Origin: Dyadobacter sp. 50-39
GTDB lineage: Bacteria > Bacteroidota > Bacteroidia > Cytophagales > Spirosomataceae
Length of the DNA: 64,000 nucleotides
Assembly (NCBI GenBank): GCA_001898145.1
Contig: MKSR01000008.1
Location: 434,001 to 498,000, forward strand
Direction: 5' to 3'
Below, one piece after another: positions 36,980 to 45,773 of the stretch (positions are counted from its first letter, which is position 1; every line of letters begins with the position of its first letter). A program made the translations under genes and the position numbers. Under the pieces are notes generated by a model, which saw nothing but the letters and a program-made list of their open reading frames with translations, made no database searches and had not been told where the DNA came from.

Positions 36980-38002
36980 ATGAAGAAGGTTTCTATCACC
37001 ATCAAAGAGATTGCAAGGCAACTCGGCATTTCGAAATCGACCGTGTCGCGGGCACTGCGCGACAGCAGCGAGATCAGCGAAGAAACGAAGCAAAAGGTGA
37101 TAGACCTCGCCGAGCAGCTGAACTATTATCCCAATCCGATCGCGATCAGCCTGCTCAAAAACCGAACGCAAACCATCGGCGTCATTGTGCCGGACATTGC
37201 CAACCGCTTCTATTCATCCGCGATAGGCGGCGTGGAGGACATTGCATACAGCCGCGGGTACCACACGATGATTTACCAGAGCCACGAACTCCTGGAACGC
37301 GAACGCTCGGCCACGAGGCACATTGCATCGCGGCGTGTCGATGGATTGGTGGTGGCGATTTCAAGCCAGTCGGAAAACATCGACCATTTCGCGTCTTTGC
37401 AGGAACAGGGCATCCCGGTGGTGTTTTTCGATCGCGTGAGCGACGCCATGCACACGCATAAGGTGCGTGTGGACGACTACAAAGGCGCATTCGACGCAAC
37501 GGAGCATTTGATCAAGCGGGGTTGCAAGCGCATTGCGCATATTGCCGGGCCCAAGCCGGTATCCATTACACGCTTCCGTTTGGAAGGATACAAGGATGCA
37601 TTGCGCAAGTACGGAATCGATTTCCAGGAAGAATGGGTGCTGCACAGCGAGATCACCCAGGCGGGCGGTACCGAGCGTACTTACCAGCTAATGGCCCTCC
37701 GCGAGCGCCCCGACGCTATTTTCGGTGCCAGCGACCGCATTACGATGGGCATTCACTGGGCATTGCGGCAGCTCGGCTACAAAATGCCCGACGATGTGGC
37801 GGTAGTAGGTTTCTGCGACATCGCCATGTCGTCGCTCCTCGATCCGCCGGTGAGTTCGGTTACCCAGCCCTCGTTCGAAATGGGCCAGCAGGCAACTTCC
37901 CTGTTATTGGACCTCATTGAAAGCAAAAATACCCCGGCCGAATTCGAGACCAGGGTATTGCAATCCAATTTGGTAATTAATAAATCTTCGTTGAAGCACT
38001 AA
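36980..38002 (+). CDS. LacI family transcriptional regulator
   Basis: The 340-residue repressor has an N-terminal LacI helix-turn-helix (ITIKEIARQLGISKSTVSRALRDSSEIS, residues 7-34), a hinge helix (KQKVIDLAEQLNYYPNPIA) and a sugar-binding periplasmic-type domain from TQTIGVIVPDIANRFY. Hinge and core fit the LacI fold. The ligand is not evident, but the hexuronate genes nearby make a uronate or its phosphate plausible. The operator-like palindromes at 36849-36887 lie 93-131 bp before its start. Confidence 0.9.
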   Translation: MKKVSITIKEIARQLGISKSTVSRALRDSSEISEETKQKVIDLAEQLNYYPNPIAISLLKNRTQTIGVIVPDIANRFYSSAIGGVEDIAYSRGYHTMIYQSHELLERERSATRHIASRRVDGLVVAISSQSENIDHFASLQEQGIPVVFFDRVSDAMHTHKVRVDDYKGAFDATEHLIKRGCKRIAHIAGPKPVSITRFRLEGYKDALRKYGIDFQEEWVLHSEITQAGGTERTYQLMALRERPDAIFGASDRITMGIHWALRQLGYKMPDDVAVVGFCDIAMSSLLDPPVSSVTQPSFEMGQQATSLLLDLIESKNTPAEFETRVLQSNLVINKSSLKH

Positions 38003-38020
38003 CAGGTCAGCCCGTGACCG

Positions 38021-39301
38021 TCACCCGGTAATAGCTTTCAGTTTTCTTTCGAACTCGATCAGGATACGCTCTTTCATCTGAACCTTACGTTTCTGGATAT
38101 TGATGCGGCCCACGGCTTGTTTATCCTGTTCGGGATCGCCGGTGGCAGTGCGGTCGAATTCCAGCTGCGCGAATTCCAGGTCACTTTTCTCACGCTTGGT
38201 AAGCCATTCGAGCTCGCGGTATTTGGTACGAAGCTGTTCTTCGGGGCTTTTCAGGTCAAATGCCGGGTATTTACGGCTGATCACGCGTGCCAGGTAGCTG
38301 AGCTCGAATATTTTGTCACATACCATACGGAACTTCTCCGCCAGCTCCTTGTCTGCCAGTTTGAACGGAATCTTGATCTCCTTCCATTTACTGAGCAGGG
38401 CTTTGGCTTCCTGTGATGCTTCGATGATATCCGGCTGCCTCAAAAGTGTTTCGGCCTGTGCGAGCAGCTTCTGCTGTTCGACGATACGCGGGTCGATGCG
38501 TACTTTCGGCTCGATGCCTTTGGCTGCATTATACTTATCGTAAAACAGTTTAAGGAAGTGGCGGTAAGCCTTGTTGACTTTGAAAAAGCGTTTCGGCGGA
38601 ACCTCTCCGATGTTGTTCCACGCATTGCGTACATCTCTCGCTTTGGCATAGGCTTCATCGAGATCTTTGGCGTAGCTGAGCGTCTTGGTGATTTTGATCA
38701 GCTTTTCATATTCTTCGATACGGTGCTGGTTCAGTTTGTTCTGCTCGTCGAAATAATCACGACGGCGCTGGAAGAAATCATCCAGAATTTGCTGGAAAGT
38801 AGTTTCAATTTCTTCCTGATATTCCTTGTCGACCGGCCCGGTGCGGATCCATTTGGCTTTGATTTCCTGAATCTGGTCCGTAGCTGTGGCATAATCGGTA
38901 ACAGCGGCGGCAACTTTCACGTCTTCGATCAGCGCACGTTTGATTTCCAGGTTTTTGAGCTGGTTAACTTCGATCAGGCCTTTGAGATATTCCTCTTTCT
39001 CTTCCAGCCTTCTCAGCAAGGGCACAAAGTCGCCCAATGCATCAAAACCTTTCAACTTGCGCTGCAACTGGATCAGTTTGGTAAGATAGGAGCCCTTATT
39101 AAGTGCTTCATCAATTTCGCGTTCCAGCTGCTCTACTTTGTTCAGGACAATGTTAAAACGATTCTTGAAATAGTCAATCGCTTCCTGTTCAGTCCTTTTT
39201 ACTTCTCCAATTTGCCGGTCGGGGAAATCCAGATACCCCTTTAAAAATACTTTGCTGTCCTTAACGTAGCCGTATTCATCATTCAATGTGGCATTTTCCA
39301 T
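38021..39301 (-). CDS. DUF349 family protein
   Basis: The 426-residue protein is highly charged and helical, with repeated DUF349-type units such as WIRTGPVDKEYQEEIETTFQQILDDFF and AWNNIGEVPPKRFFKVNKAYRHFLKLFY. Long coiled-coil stretches link them. The family is widespread in Bacteroidota with no settled function. It is cytoplasmic, with no signal peptide. It is divergent from ettA by 72 bp and convergent with lacI by 18 bp. Confidence 0.85.
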   Translation of the reverse strand: MENATLNDEYGYVKDSKVFLKGYLDFPDRQIGEVKRTEQEAIDYFKNRFNIVLNKVEQLEREIDEALNKGSYLTKLIQLQRKLKGFDALGDFVPLLRRLEEKEEYLKGLIEVNQLKNLEIKRALIEDVKVAAAVTDYATATDQIQEIKAKWIRTGPVDKEYQEEIETTFQQILDDFFQRRRDYFDEQNKLNQHRIEEYEKLIKITKTLSYAKDLDEAYAKARDVRNAWNNIGEVPPKRFFKVNKAYRHFLKLFYDKYNAAKGIEPKVRIDPRIVEQQKLLAQAETLLRQPDIIEASQEAKALLSKWKEIKIPFKLADKELAEKFRMVCDKIFELSYLARVISRKYPAFDLKSPEEQLRTKYRELEWLTKREKSDLEFAQLEFDRTATGDPEQDKQAVGRINIQKRKVQMKERILIEFERKLKAITG

Positions 39302-39373
39302 TCTTTCAATTTTTTTTATCTGCTAAGTGTAGGGATATATAACGATATTTGTTACGCACAAATTAAACAAAAA

Positions 39374-41041
39374 ATGAGTAACGAAACCATTATTTTCTCA
39401 ATGTCGGGGGTTAACAAAATCATTCCTCCCAACAGGCATATTATTAAAAACATCTATTTATCCTTTTTCTACGGTGCCAAAATCGGTGTACTCGGTCTGA
39501 ACGGCTCGGGGAAGTCGACCCTCCTGCGGGTGATCGCCGGCATCGACAAAGACATTCAGGGTGAGGTTGTTTTCTCTCCCGGTTACTCCGTAGGAATGCT
39601 TGAACAGGAACCGAAACTCGATCCCAACAAGACGGTCCGTGAAGTTGTAGAAGAAGGTGTACAAGAAGTTGTAAATCTATTGAAAGAATTCGACGAGATC
39701 AACGAGGCATTTGGTGCTGAGGACGCAGATTTCGATAAATTACTGGAAAGACAGGGCGAAGTACAGGAGAAACTCGACGCGTCGGATGCCTGGAACCTCG
39801 ACAACCGGCTCGAAATAGCGATGGACGCCCTCCGCTGCCCTCCTTCCGATACATTGATTTCAACGCTCTCGGGTGGTGAAAAGCGCCGGGTCGCGTTGTG
39901 CCGCCTCCTGCTGCGCCAGCCCGACGTCCTGTTGCTCGACGAACCTACCAACCACCTCGATGCAGAGTCGGTGCTGTGGCTGGAAGAGCATTTGAGGCAA
40001 TATAAAGGAACGGTGATCGCCGTAACCCACGACCGTTACTTCCTGGACAACGTGGCCGGCTGGATCCTCGAACTTGATCGCGGAGAGGGCATTCCATGGA
40101 AAGGTAACTACTCATCCTGGCTGGAACAAAAGCAGGAGCGCCTGAAAAAAGAAGAGAAGACCGAATCGAAAAGGCAGAAAACATTACAGCGTGAGCTGGA
40201 ATGGGTGCGTCTTGCACCGAAAGCACGTCAGGCGAAATCCAAAGCGAGGTTGGGAGCTTACGAAAAGCTACTCAGCGAGGAAGGCCGCGAGAAGGAAGAA
40301 AAATTGGAAATCTTCATCCCTTCGGGCCCAAGATTAGGGAACAAGGTGATCGAAGCATATAATGTGTCGATGGGCTTCGGTGACCGCCTGTTGTACGAAA
40401 ACCTCAGCTTCGCATTACCGCCGAACGGCATTGTGGGGATTATCGGGCCAAACGGTGCGGGTAAAACCACGCTGTTCAAGCTCATTACCGGCCAGCTGAA
40501 ACCGCTGACGGGCCATTTTGAAGTAGGTGAGACTGTGCAACTCGCTTATGTGGATCAGGAACACGACAATCTCGATCCCAACAAAACGGTATATCAAAGT
40601 ATTTCGGACGGCAACGACTGGATCATGCTTGCAGGCAAACAGGCGAATGCGCGTGCGTATGTGAGCCGTTTCAACTTTGGCGGCGGCGATCAGGAGAAGA
40701 AGGTAGGAACGCTTTCGGGCGGCGAGCGTAACCGCGTGCACCTTGCCATGACATTGAAAGAAGGCGGTAACCTGCTGCTGCTGGATGAGCCTACCAACGA
40801 CCTGGACGTGAACACGCTCCGTGCATTGGAGGAAGGTCTTGAAAATTTCGCTGGCTGTGCCGTAATCATTTCCCACGACCGCTGGTTCCTCGACCGCGTT
40901 GCTACGCACATTCTCGCATTTGAAGGCGATTCGCAGGTTTACTGGTTTGAAGGTAACTTCTCCGAGTACGAAGAAAACCGCCGCAAACGACTGGGAACCG
41001 ATGCGACGCCTACGCGGATCAAGTATAAAAAGCTGGCGTAG
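39374..41041 (+). CDS. ettA: ABC-F protein EttA, translational throttle
   Basis: The 555-residue protein has two ABC ATPase domains without membrane helices. Walker A motifs are GLNGSGKST and GPNGAGKTT; signatures are LSGGEKRRV and LSGGERNRV. The linker between them includes LEWVRLAPKARQAKSKAR, typical for EttA. EttA binds the ribosomal E site and gates the first peptide bond according to energy charge. The length equals E. coli EttA. A terminator follows at 41069-41097. Confidence 0.95.
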   Translation: MSNETIIFSMSGVNKIIPPNRHIIKNIYLSFFYGAKIGVLGLNGSGKSTLLRVIAGIDKDIQGEVVFSPGYSVGMLEQEPKLDPNKTVREVVEEGVQEVVNLLKEFDEINEAFGAEDADFDKLLERQGEVQEKLDASDAWNLDNRLEIAMDALRCPPSDTLISTLSGGEKRRVALCRLLLRQPDVLLLDEPTNHLDAESVLWLEEHLRQYKGTVIAVTHDRYFLDNVAGWILELDRGEGIPWKGNYSSWLEQKQERLKKEEKTESKRQKTLQRELEWVRLAPKARQAKSKARLGAYEKLLSEEGREKEEKLEIFIPSGPRLGNKVIEAYNVSMGFGDRLLYENLSFALPPNGIVGIIGPNGAGKTTLFKLITGQLKPLTGHFEVGETVQLAYVDQEHDNLDPNKTVYQSISDGNDWIMLAGKQANARAYVSRFNFGGGDQEKKVGTLSGGERNRVHLAMTLKEGGNLLLLDEPTNDLDVNTLRALEEGLENFAGCAVIISHDRWFLDRVATHILAFEGDSQVYWFEGNFSEYEENRRKRLGTDATPTRIKYKKLA

Positions 41042-41068
41042 CCACGACAAAACGCTGCTAATATCGGA

Positions 41069-41097
41069 CGCTCATCTACACAGATGAGCGTTTTTTT
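41069..41097 (+). terminator. Intrinsic terminator after ettA
   Basis: A 9-bp perfect stem (CGCTCATCT and AGATGAGCG) with a 4-nt loop is followed by seven T residues. It begins 27 bp past the ettA stop. Confidence 0.85.
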
Positions 41098-41404
41098 GTG
41101 ACCGCTTGTAGAATTTATTCTTTATTTTAGTTGAAATCTAGTTTTAATATTCTACCTTTCAAACCGATTCATAACCATCCTTTATCCGTTACACGTACAA
41201 AAATAGTTTGAACTGATGGCTAACCTGGCTTAAAAACCGGCTTCCTCTTCTATTTCCATTTTGATTCTCAACGAAGTTTTGCCTGAGGCTGTATCCGACC
41301 GGACAGTTCGCTGGTAATCCATAAACTTCTATATCCATTATAGAAAAAACGTAACGCCACCTCATAGAGTCTGAAACCTGTAACCGCCCACGAACCCCAA
41401 TTTT
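41098..41404 (+). other. Intergenic region without a visible gene
   Basis: This 307-bp AT-rich stretch separates the ettA terminator from the secreted TIM-barrel gene. No reading frame, tRNA or convincing TAnnTTTG promoter was found; it probably holds the promoter and leader of the next gene. Confidence 0.5.
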
Positions 41405-43672
41405 ATGCGCTTCAAAGGTCTGTCGCTGTCAACCACCTACTTACGTTTACTAACCACCGCATTCTTTCTGGCTTTGCTTCTTGGCAAGGCGCCCAGGCTT
41501 CTGGCGCAACGCGAGCTGATCCTCAATACAACCGGCTACGGACTCGACCGCACCGCACCGAACGGCATCAACGCGGGACAGTGGCAGTACATCCTTAAAT
41601 TCGCCAACCTCAAATACAACGGAAAAGACGCGAGCCCGACGGCCATCCGGCTGCATATCCAATGGGAACAATACGAGCCCACCCTGGGCAATTACCAGCG
41701 CACAAAGATGGCGCAGGCCGTCAAAGCCATTCTGGACCTCAATCCGAACATGAAGGTAGCGCTCCATTTCTCTTACCTACGGCCGGGCTACTGGAACGAC
41801 AGTTTTCTTTCCACCGGCGATGTTGCGCAGCTCGCCAACGGCTCGCTTATGCGGGAAGCCATAGCCCACACCTACCCGTCGGTGTTCTCTGAATATACTA
41901 CCAGCCGGTTTCTGGCTTTTGTCGACGATGCGCTGGCGCAGGTACAGGGTTATTCTTCACGAATTTTGTATGTAGCAATGGGCAACAACGGGTCGGAAGA
42001 GTTTTATATGCCTAATAAAACAGTCAACTCCGTCAACTATGCCGGGATGTTCGAGGCCAAGGCATTGCAGGCATGGCGCACGAAGTTTCTTCCGATAAGG
42101 TTTCCGGGCCAAACCAACGCCACCTGGGGCCGCACCTCCTATCCTATCGCCTCCGCACCCCAGCCAACCGACGGAAATTACAATTCTGAAATGGGCCGTG
42201 ACCTCCATCGCTTCGCAGGATGGGGTTTGCTGAAACTTTTCAAGGGTTTTTACGAAACCGTCAAAAACCGTAATTCTTCCATCAAAGTACTGCATTTCAT
42301 CTCCGATTTCGGTTCCGTACAGGGCAACAACTGGCATTTGCACAGCAGTACGCTCCTGCTCGCATTGGAACTTTCAGATGGCATTTACCACACCGACGGC
42401 ACAAGTACCTGGGATCTTTGGAAGAAAATCATGGGCGTGGATGTGATTAAAGGCACCTACCCGAACAAAATTGCCGCGGTGGAATTCGACCCGCTTGACC
42501 TTGGACAACCTGACGGCGGTTCGGGAATCAATGGAGGGATACCTTACGAGTGGTTTCCCCGTGCGTACAAACACGGTGCCGACTATGTTCATATTGCCAT
42601 GCATTACAACGACATCGAGATGGGCCAGCTCGCGCCTACGCTTGCATTGTGCCGCGAGCAATATGTAACGCCCGCCTACCAGCCGCCGGCGCGCGCAGCA
42701 GCAGTGACAGTCAACATTTTCCCGAATGTTTTCACCGGAAACTTCCTTTTTGAAACCTGGAACCAGATCGGCCGGCAGAATTTCGGGCAGACCGACCTTC
42801 AACCGAAATCCATCCGGATGACGGATAATGGCTACTGGGAAAACATTTGGGACAGCGGTAATTTCCTGCCGTGCTCGTTTTCTGTGGCTGTCAACGCTTC
42901 CCCGAGCAAGCCGGTGGTGGGAACTCCTATAACGCTCAGCATCAATTGCCAGGGCCCGGAATGCAATACGGCCAACTATGCGTGGAGTGGTGCGGGCGCC
43001 AGCAACCGCACAGGCAGTTCAATCACCATTAACGCGCCCGATTTACCCGGTGACTATCAATACACAGCCAAATCGACGCGCAGCGGATGCAGTACCAAAT
43101 CCACTTCGAAGGTCGTTGCGGTCGCCCGCGCATTGCCCGTGAAGCTGATCGACTTTACGGCCAGAAAAGAAGGTGCACAGGCGCAGCTTGCCTGGTCGAC
43201 TGCGGAAGAAGTGAATAGCGAAAAATTTAATATCGAGCGGAGCCCCGACGGCAAAAAATGGGCTATAATGGGTTCGGTTCCCGCAGGCGGGGATATTTTG
43301 AATGCGGTTACGCGCTACCATTTCACCGATAGCGATCCATTGCCCGGTGAAAATCTGTATCGCCTGAAAATGATCGATCGCGACAACACATTCTCGTACA
43401 GCCGCATCGTGAGCCTGAATTTCAAAATGACGTCGGTTGTAAGCACCTATCCAAACCCGGCGAGCGACAAAATCACCGTAGCCGCAGACAATTGGGAAAG
43501 CGTCAAAACGATCAGAATCATCAACACAGCGGGGCAAGTCGTTTACAGCTCCGACAAGCCGCAGCAGCAGATCGACATAGAGGCCCTCGCTTCGGGCTCC
43601 TATGTGATAGGCCTCTTGCGCGACAACGGCACGCAGGAAAATGTCAAGTTCATCAAGGAAGCCGGGAAATAG
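41405..43672 (+). CDS. Secreted TIM-barrel-like protein with T9SS sorting domain
   Basis: The 755-residue protein has a signal peptide (residues 1-34, cut after LLA), then a large catalytic-like region (about 36-425) whose blocks AIRLHIQWEQYEPTLGNYQ, MKVALHFSYLRPGYW and KIAAVEFDPLDLGQ resemble clan-A glycoside hydrolases. MGNNGSEEFY may hold one catalytic acid and AAVEFDP the other, but no GH family was recognised. An Ig/PKD-like module lies near 495-575 and a FIERSPDGKKW-type module near 580-670. The last 80 residues (STYPNPASDKITV to the end) are a type A sorting domain for type IX secretion, so it should reach the cell surface. Confidence 0.75.
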   Translation: MRFKGLSLSTTYLRLLTTAFFLALLLGKAPRLLAQRELILNTTGYGLDRTAPNGINAGQWQYILKFANLKYNGKDASPTAIRLHIQWEQYEPTLGNYQRTKMAQAVKAILDLNPNMKVALHFSYLRPGYWNDSFLSTGDVAQLANGSLMREAIAHTYPSVFSEYTTSRFLAFVDDALAQVQGYSSRILYVAMGNNGSEEFYMPNKTVNSVNYAGMFEAKALQAWRTKFLPIRFPGQTNATWGRTSYPIASAPQPTDGNYNSEMGRDLHRFAGWGLLKLFKGFYETVKNRNSSIKVLHFISDFGSVQGNNWHLHSSTLLLALELSDGIYHTDGTSTWDLWKKIMGVDVIKGTYPNKIAAVEFDPLDLGQPDGGSGINGGIPYEWFPRAYKHGADYVHIAMHYNDIEMGQLAPTLALCREQYVTPAYQPPARAAAVTVNIFPNVFTGNFLFETWNQIGRQNFGQTDLQPKSIRMTDNGYWENIWDSGNFLPCSFSVAVNASPSKPVVGTPITLSINCQGPECNTANYAWSGAGASNRTGSSITINAPDLPGDYQYTAKSTRSGCSTKSTSKVVAVARALPVKLIDFTARKEGAQAQLAWSTAEEVNSEKFNIERSPDGKKWAIMGSVPAGGDILNAVTRYHFTDSDPLPGENLYRLKMIDRDNTFSYSRIVSLNFKMTSVVSTYPNPASDKITVAADNWESVKTIRIINTAGQVVYSSDKPQQQIDIEALASGSYVIGLLRDNGTQENVKFIKEAGK

Positions 43673-43742
43673 GATAATCGCGGATTTGCCCAAAGACCAA
43701 TTCTTGCTAACTTTCGAACGGAATCAGTTTTAAGAATTGTCA

Positions 43743-45125
43743 ATGAGTCAATCTTCATCTTTGCATAAAATACATTTCATTTCGATTGGGGGCAGTGTCA
43801 TGCACAACCTGGCGATCGAACTACATTTAAAAGGATTTATTGTAACAGGATCGGATGATGAAATCTATGAACCGTCATCCAGCCGCCTCGCGCAATATGA
43901 CCTGCTTCCGCCTGTTACCGGTTGGTTTCCGGAGAAAATTACTGCTGACCTGGAAGCCGTGATCCTGGGCATGCATGCCCGGCAGGACAACCCCGAGCTG
44001 GCCAAAGCCAAAGAGCTGGGGATTAAAGTGTATTCATACCCTGAGTATATTTTTGAACAAAGTCAGAACAAACAGCGCGTAGTCATCGCAGGCAGCCATG
44101 GAAAAACGACCATTACTTCGATGGTTCTCCATGTTTTGAAATACAATAAAAGAAATTTCAACTACCTGGTCGGCGCACAGATCGAGGGCTTCGATAATAT
44201 GGTGAAGCTTTCTGAGAATGCACCGCTGATCGTGATCGAAGGTGATGAGTATTTTACTTCTCCTATTGATCCTACACCGAAATTCATCCATTACCAGCCC
44301 CATATCGCATTGATCAGCGGAATTGCCTGGGACCATTTCAATGTGTTCCCGACCTGGGAATCATACGTGAAGCAATTCGAGCTGCTGGCCGATTCCCTGC
44401 CCAAAGCGGGTGCCATCATCTTCGACGAGACGGACGACATGCTCGACGTGATCGGACAAAAAGGCCGCCCCGACGTCACCAGCACCCCGTACAATGTGCA
44501 TCCGCACCGGATCGAAGATAACAAAACGATACTGATCACCGCCGAACAGGGCGAAGTGCCGGTACTGGTTTTCGGAAGCCATAACATGAAGAATATCAGC
44601 GGCGCGCGCGAGGTCTGCGAAAGGCTGGGCGTTACAGATGAGCAGTTCTACGCGGCGATCCGCACTTTCAAAGGCGCGTCGAAAAGGCTGGAATTGCTCG
44701 GCACAAACGAAACGGTGAATGTGTACCGCGATTTCGCACACGCCCCTTCCAAAGTAGAAGCTACCACGAATGCGCTGAAAGAACAGTTTCCGAACAGAAC
44801 GTTGGTGGCCTGCGCCGAACTGCATACATTCAGCAGCCTCAATAAAGGATTTTTATCCCAATACCGCCGCAAGCTGAAAGCAGCCGACGTAGCGGTCGTG
44901 TATTTTAATCCGCTGACGTTGGAGCACAAACGCCTCGAAAGTCTGACGGAAGAGGATATCAGAGCGGCATTCAAGCGCGAGGATCTCAAAGTGTTTACCA
45001 ATTCGTCAGAGATGGAAGCATTTTTGAAGTCACTGACCTGGAAGGATGCCAACCTGCTGCTGATGAGCTCCGGCACATTCGGCGATCTTGACCTTAAAAA
45101 ACTGGCTGCGGATATCCTGGCATAA
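43743..45125 (+). CDS. mpl: UDP-MurNAc:L-Ala-gamma-D-Glu-mDAP ligase
   Basis: Mpl joins recycled murein tripeptide to UDP-MurNAc in peptidoglycan recycling. The 460-residue Mur-ligase-fold protein starts MSQSSSLHKIHFISIGGSVMHNLA, with ATP loop AGSHGKTTITSM (near residue 119) and EGDEYFTSPID. DFAHAPSKVEAT lies in the C-terminal domain. The ATG at 43743 was chosen over a TTG two codons upstream. It is the first of three co-directional genes with the LOG gene and the OmpA protein. Confidence 0.92.
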   Translation: MSQSSSLHKIHFISIGGSVMHNLAIELHLKGFIVTGSDDEIYEPSSSRLAQYDLLPPVTGWFPEKITADLEAVILGMHARQDNPELAKAKELGIKVYSYPEYIFEQSQNKQRVVIAGSHGKTTITSMVLHVLKYNKRNFNYLVGAQIEGFDNMVKLSENAPLIVIEGDEYFTSPIDPTPKFIHYQPHIALISGIAWDHFNVFPTWESYVKQFELLADSLPKAGAIIFDETDDMLDVIGQKGRPDVTSTPYNVHPHRIEDNKTILITAEQGEVPVLVFGSHNMKNISGAREVCERLGVTDEQFYAAIRTFKGASKRLELLGTNETVNVYRDFAHAPSKVEATTNALKEQFPNRTLVACAELHTFSSLNKGFLSQYRRKLKAADVAVVYFNPLTLEHKRLESLTEEDIRAAFKREDLKVFTNSSEMEAFLKSLTWKDANLLLMSSGTFGDLDLKKLAADILA

Positions 45126-45159
45126 GCTGCGAAACGCCCTGTCTTAAAACCTATATCCG

Positions 45160-45756
45160 ATGCAATCCATAGTTGTATACTGCGGTTCAAACCCCGGAAA
45201 GAATGCACTTTACGCCGAGGCCGCCTATGAATTGGGCGCCGCCCTCGCGAAACGAAATATCAAACTGATCTACGGCGGCGGCAATATGGGCCTGATGGGC
45301 CGTGTGGCCGATGGTGCCATGGACAATGCCGGGTTTGTAACGGGCATTATCCCCAATTTCCTGGCTAAGCTGGAAGTGGCCCACAAGACACTTTCGGAAC
45401 TGCATTTCGTGGAAACCATGCACGAGCGCAAGGCCAAAATGGTATCCATGTCCGATGGGGTGATCGCATTGCCGGGCGGCTACGGTACTTTCGACGAGCT
45501 TTTCGAAATTCTCACTTGGGCGCAGCTCCGCATATTCCACGGGCCGGTCGGACTCCTGAACGTGAACGGATTTTACGATCTGCTGCTGCAACAGCTCGAC
45601 AAAATGGTGGAGGAAGGTTTCCTGCGACCCGATAACCGCAGACTTTTGGTGGTTGCAGAAGATCCGTCCTCGCTCCTTGAAAAAATGGAGCGCTTCCGTT
45701 TGGAAAATGTGGAAAATAAGCCGCTGGACGGGTCGTTGTATGTAGATAAAAACTAG
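45160..45756 (+). CDS. LOG family (TIGR00730) nucleotide phosphoribohydrolase
   Basis: The 198-residue Rossmann-fold protein has the LOG signature PGGYGTFDE (residues near 106) and KLIYGGGNMGLMG near 40. Family members cut ribose 5-phosphate from cytokinin-like or other nucleoside monophosphates. It is named after plant LONELY GUY, but the bacterial substrate is not settled. It follows mpl by 34 bp and precedes the OmpA gene by 17 bp. Confidence 0.92.
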   Translation: MQSIVVYCGSNPGKNALYAEAAYELGAALAKRNIKLIYGGGNMGLMGRVADGAMDNAGFVTGIIPNFLAKLEVAHKTLSELHFVETMHERKAKMVSMSDGVIALPGGYGTFDELFEILTWAQLRIFHGPVGLLNVNGFYDLLLQQLDKMVEEGFLRPDNRRLLVVAEDPSSLLEKMERFRLENVENKPLDGSLYVDKN

Positions 45757-45773
45757 CCATTCTGTTAGAAACA

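Noticed and set aside
41098-41404. Search for tRNA or small RNA in the gap before the TIM-barrel gene
   Set aside because: No cloverleaf arms, conserved GTTC loop or strong hairpin was found.
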